From the NCBI GenBank assembly GCA_023451265.1, contig JAEYAG010000181.1, positions 1 to 9,018 on the forward strand: a DNA stretch of 9,018 bases, given 5' to 3'. The DNA is from Actinomycetes bacterium. GTDB taxonomy: Bacteria > Actinomycetota > Actinomycetes > Actinomycetales > Microbacteriaceae. The position numbers and the translations under genes are program-made. Position 1 is the first letter of the stretch. Every line of letters starts with the position of its first letter. Below, in pieces: positions 6,858 through 9,018 of the stretch. Under the pieces are notes generated by a model. The model had not been told where the DNA came from and did no database searches. It saw only the letters and a program-made list of their open reading frames with translations.

Positions 6858-8195
6858 GTGCGCGACACCGCATCGATCCCCACCGTCAGCCCCGACCAGC
6901 GCGCCGGCGCCACCCGCACCGGCGCCATCCGCACCCTGGGCGCGAACCCCGCCACCGCGCCGATCGTGCTGCACCCCGGCGATGCCATCTCCGCCGCCCG
7001 CCGGGTCGTCTACATCATCCTGCTCGGTGCGCTCACCGCGCTCGGGCCCTTCACGATCGATCTGTACCTGCCGGCGTTCCCCGTGCTGCAGGAGGATTTC
7101 CACACGACCGCCGCCGCGATCCAGCTGACCCTCACTGGCACCATGATCGGGTTCGCGCTCGGTCAGCTGGTGGTGGGGCCGCTCAGCGACAAGGTCGGCC
7201 GTCGCGTGCCGCTGCTGGCCGTCACGGCGCTGCACGTGCTCGCGAGCGTCGCCGCCGCCCTCGCCCCGACGCTCGAACTGCTGACCGTCGCCCGCGTCTT
7301 CATGGGCGTGGGGGCCGCCGCCGGCGGCGTCGTGGCGATGGCGATCGTGCGCGACCTGTTCGGCGGCCGGCGCCTCGTCGTCATGCTGAGCCGGCTCGCG
7401 CTCGTCTCGGGCGTCGCGCCCGTCGTCGCACCGCTCATCGGATCGGCCCTGCTCGCCGTCATGCCGTGGCGCGGGATCTTCGTCGTGCTCGCGATCTACG
7501 GCGTCGTCATGCTCGTCTCCGCGATCGCGCTCGTACCCGAGACCCTCCCGAAGGCGCGGCGGCAGGACAGCGGCGGTGCCACCGTGCTGCAGCGGTACAA
7601 GAGCGTGTTCAGCGACCGCGTGTTCATCGGCGTGCTCATCATCGGCGGCATGACCTTCAGTGGGCTGTTCTCGTACCTGTCGGCGTCGCCGTTCCTCTTC
7701 CAGGAGGGCTACGGCTTCGACGCCCAGCAGTACGGTCTGCTCTTCGCCGTCAACTCCCTCGGCGTCGTCCTCGGTGTGCAGACGGCCTCGCGCCTCGCGG
7801 CGCGGTTCGGTCCGCAGTGGGTGCTGGCGTGCTCGACGGCGGTTCTCGTGCTCGCGGCATCCGCCATCATGACGACCGACGCGCTCGGCCTCGGCGTGTG
7901 GGGGACGATGGTGCCGCTGTTCGTCTTCATGACCGCGTGCGGGTTCACCTTCCCGTGCGTGCAGGTGCTCGCCCTGGACCGTCACGGCAAGGCTGCCGGC
8001 ACCGCGGCATCCGTCATCGGCGCCGTGAACTTCGGCGTCGCGGGCATCATCACCCCGCTCGTCGGCGCCCTCTCGGAGGGCGCCGGGATCACCGCCACGA
8101 CCATGGCGATCGTCATGGCCGGATGCGGGGTCGTCGCCGTGCTGTCGCTGTGGCTCGTCGTGCGCCCGCGCACGGTCGAGCGCCTCGCGCCCTGA
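6858..8195 (+). CDS. Bcr/CflA-type multidrug efflux MFS transporter
   Basis: A proton-driven efflux pump of the major facilitator superfamily, 445 residues, with about twelve TM helices. The first helix has the Bcr/CflA signature around LGPFTIDLYLPAFP (T66, D68, Y70, P72). Motif A is GPLSDKVGRR (107-116). An antiporter motif C-like helix at about 179-197 has G185, P188, P192 and G195, as expected for drug:H+ antiporters. Relatives export chloramphenicol, bicyclomycin or other small molecules; the substrate here is unknown. The N-terminal tail of about 45 residues before the first helix is rich in Thr, Ala and Arg. The GTG at 6858 is the first possible start after an in-frame stop at 6768, but has no good SD; GTG 6966 is the alternative and would remove most of the tail. 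It is transcribed divergently from DUF3105-DUF305. Confidence 0.88.
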   Translation: MRDTASIPTVSPDQRAGATRTGAIRTLGANPATAPIVLHPGDAISAARRVVYIILLGALTALGPFTIDLYLPAFPVLQEDFHTTAAAIQLTLTGTMIGFALGQLVVGPLSDKVGRRVPLLAVTALHVLASVAAALAPTLELLTVARVFMGVGAAAGGVVAMAIVRDLFGGRRLVVMLSRLALVSGVAPVVAPLIGSALLAVMPWRGIFVVLAIYGVVMLVSAIALVPETLPKARRQDSGGATVLQRYKSVFSDRVFIGVLIIGGMTFSGLFSYLSASPFLFQEGYGFDAQQYGLLFAVNSLGVVLGVQTASRLAARFGPQWVLACSTAVLVLAASAIMTTDALGLGVWGTMVPLFVFMTACGFTFPCVQVLALDRHGKAAGTAASVIGAVNFGVAGIITPLVGALSEGAGITATTMAIVMAGCGVVAVLSLWLVVRPRTVERLAP

Positions 8196-8223
8196 CGGCC
8201 GCGCGGCGGCGCTCGCCGTCGGG

Positions 8224-8229
8224 CATGAT
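8224..8229 (+). promoter_or_regulatory. Possible -10 element for leaderless PAP2 mRNA
   Basis: CATGAT matches TANNNT at all but the first base and ends exactly six bases before the ATG at 8236, the same spacing as at 2419 and 8873. No -35 is evident. The GGGG at 8230-8233 is too close to the ATG for a normal SD. Confidence 0.4.
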
Positions 8230-8235
8230 GGGGCG

Positions 8236-8880
8236 ATGAGCGCACCCGCCGACGACCGCGAGACCACCGTCGCGTTGCAGCGCCTGGTCATCGGTGCGGT
8301 GCTCATCGTCGCCGCGATCGCGCTCGGCATCCTGGTCACGGTCGAGGCCGACATCGACGTCGACGAGTGGTGGAACGGTTTCGTCGCGGCGTTCGCGTTT
8401 CTGCGGCCGTTCGGCCTGGCGATGAACTTCCTCGGCGGCGGATGGTTCGCGACCTTCGTCGTGCCCCTCGCGGGACTGGCCGTCATGCTCGCCCTGCGCC
8501 GGCCCTGGGGCGCGCTGTTCGTCATCGTCGCGTCCGCGGCGAGCGCGCTCGGCGTGCAGGTGCTGAAGGCGATGTTCGGGCGCGCGCGGCCGGAGGACAT
8601 GATCGTCGTCTCGGACTACGGGTCTTATCCGTCGGGTCACACCGCCAACGCCGCGACCCTCGCCGTCATCGCCGTCGTGCTCTTCCCGCGGGTGTGGGTC
8701 GCGGCCGTCGGGGCGGCCTGGGTGTTCCTCATGGCGTTCAGCAGGACTCAGGTGCACGCGCACTGGTTGAGCGACACCGTCGGCGGCACGCTCGTCGGAG
8801 CGGGGGCCGCCCTCGTGGTCGCGGCGGCGCTCACGGCGCGGATCGATCGTGAACGGGAGCGTCGTCGCTCGCTAGGCTGA
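8236..8880 (+). CDS. PAP2-family phosphatase (lipid phosphate phosphatase type)
   Basis: An integral membrane phosphatase of the PAP2 superfamily, 214 residues with about six TM helices. The three catalytic signatures are complete: K111-x6-R118-P119, P132-S-G-H135 and S169-R170-x5-H176-x3-D180. H176 is the expected nucleophile and H135 the acid/base. Relatives remove phosphate from phosphatidic acid, undecaprenyl diphosphate or similar lipid phosphates on the outer face of the membrane, so a role in lipid or cell-wall carrier recycling is likely but the substrate is not determined. The gene follows the MFS gene by 40 bases and precedes the next start by four. Its ATG has no SD, but a -10-like hexamer sits six bases upstream. 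The tail ends in a basic cluster (RERERRRS). Confidence 0.92.
   Translation: MSAPADDRETTVALQRLVIGAVLIVAAIALGILVTVEADIDVDEWWNGFVAAFAFLRPFGLAMNFLGGGWFATFVVPLAGLAVMLALRRPWGALFVIVASAASALGVQVLKAMFGRARPEDMIVVSDYGSYPSGHTANAATLAVIAVVLFPRVWVAAVGAAWVFLMAFSRTQVHAHWLSDTVGGTLVGAGAALVVAAALTARIDRERERRRSLG
8873..8878 (+). promoter_or_regulatory. -10 element for a leaderless transcript of the last gene
   Basis: TAGGCT fits TANNNT and ends six bases before the ATG at 8885, overlapping the last codons of the PAP2 gene. The spacing implies transcription starting at the ATG. There is no SD in the four bases between the two genes. Confidence 0.6.
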
Positions 8881-8884
8881 CGCC

Positions 8885-9018
8885 ATGAGCGCTCCCGACG
8901 ATGCGGAACTCGCCCGACTGCAGGCCGAAGCCGAAGCCGCCGAAGCTGCCCTGAAGCTCGCGCAGGCCAAGGCCGCTCTCGCCGCCGCCGAAGCCGCGCG
9001 TGCCGCGGCGGGTGGGGA
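8885..9018 (+). CDS. Start of an Ala/Glu-rich coiled-coil protein (cut by window end)
   Basis: An open frame begins at ATG 8885 (MSAPDDAELARLQAEAEA) and runs 44 codons to the edge without a stop. The visible part is almost all Ala, Glu, Lys, Leu, Gln and Arg with no Pro after residue 4, so a long helix or coiled coil is likely. No TM or signal peptide is seen. The start is supported by the -10 six bases upstream and by tight packing behind the PAP2 stop. I do not recognise the family: a low-complexity helix is not diagnostic, and the functional domain probably lies beyond the window. Confidence 0.7.
   Translation, partial: MSAPDDAELARLQAEAEAAEAALKLAQAKAALAAAEAARAAAGG

Noticed and set aside
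8194..8220. GACGGC/GCCGTC inverted repeat after the MFS stop as a terminator
   Set aside because: Only six pairs with a 15-base loop and no T tract; expected often by chance at this GC content.
6672..8600. Upstream extension of the DUF3105 frame across the MFS and PAP2 genes
   Set aside because: The frame stays open by chance in high-GC DNA; the real protein starts at the ATG at 6671 ahead of a normal tail and TM anchor.

Overview
The window is high-GC DNA with GTG starts, leaderless-type starts and actinobacterial protein families. The protein set and the recurring octamer GGATGCCG suggest Microbacteriaceae, most likely Microbacterium or a close relative. This is inferred from composition and families; there is no rRNA to confirm it. 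Coding density is high, and I see no tRNA, rRNA, CRISPR array, insertion sequence or prophage.

Region 1 (1-2410) is the tail of a sugar ABC importer operon. A strong stem-loop with a T-rich tail (13-61) is followed by two translationally coupled permeases of the AglF/AglG (alpha-glucoside) type. The substrate-binding protein is presumably just upstream, outside the window. No ATPase gene is present, so the pair probably borrows a shared MsiK-type ATPase.

Region 2 (2431-5274) is a 947-residue P-type ATPase of the CtpE type, a family linked to calcium transport. It probably has a leaderless mRNA and carries an extra four-helix membrane module at its C terminus. It converges, with only 6 bp between stop codons, on region 3.

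Region 3 (5281-6671, minus strand) is a two-gene operon with overlapping stop and start. A DUF3105 membrane-anchored protein comes first, then a DUF305 protein with two His-His motifs. Both are envelope proteins of unknown function, and the pair is the best candidate here for an under-described system, possibly in metal handling.

Region 4 (6672-6857) is a short divergent promoter region. The same TAGACTCGA sequence sits on each strand, one copy serving DUF3105-DUF305 and the other the next gene.

Region 5 (6858-8195) is a Bcr/CflA-type drug efflux MFS transporter. Region 6 (8236-8880) is a PAP2-family lipid phosphatase. Region 7 (8885 to the edge) is the start of an Ala/Glu-rich coiled-coil protein cut off by the window end.

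Apart from the permease pair and the DUF3105-DUF305 pair, the genes look independently transcribed. Three of them share the pattern of a -10-like hexamer exactly six bases before the start codon.
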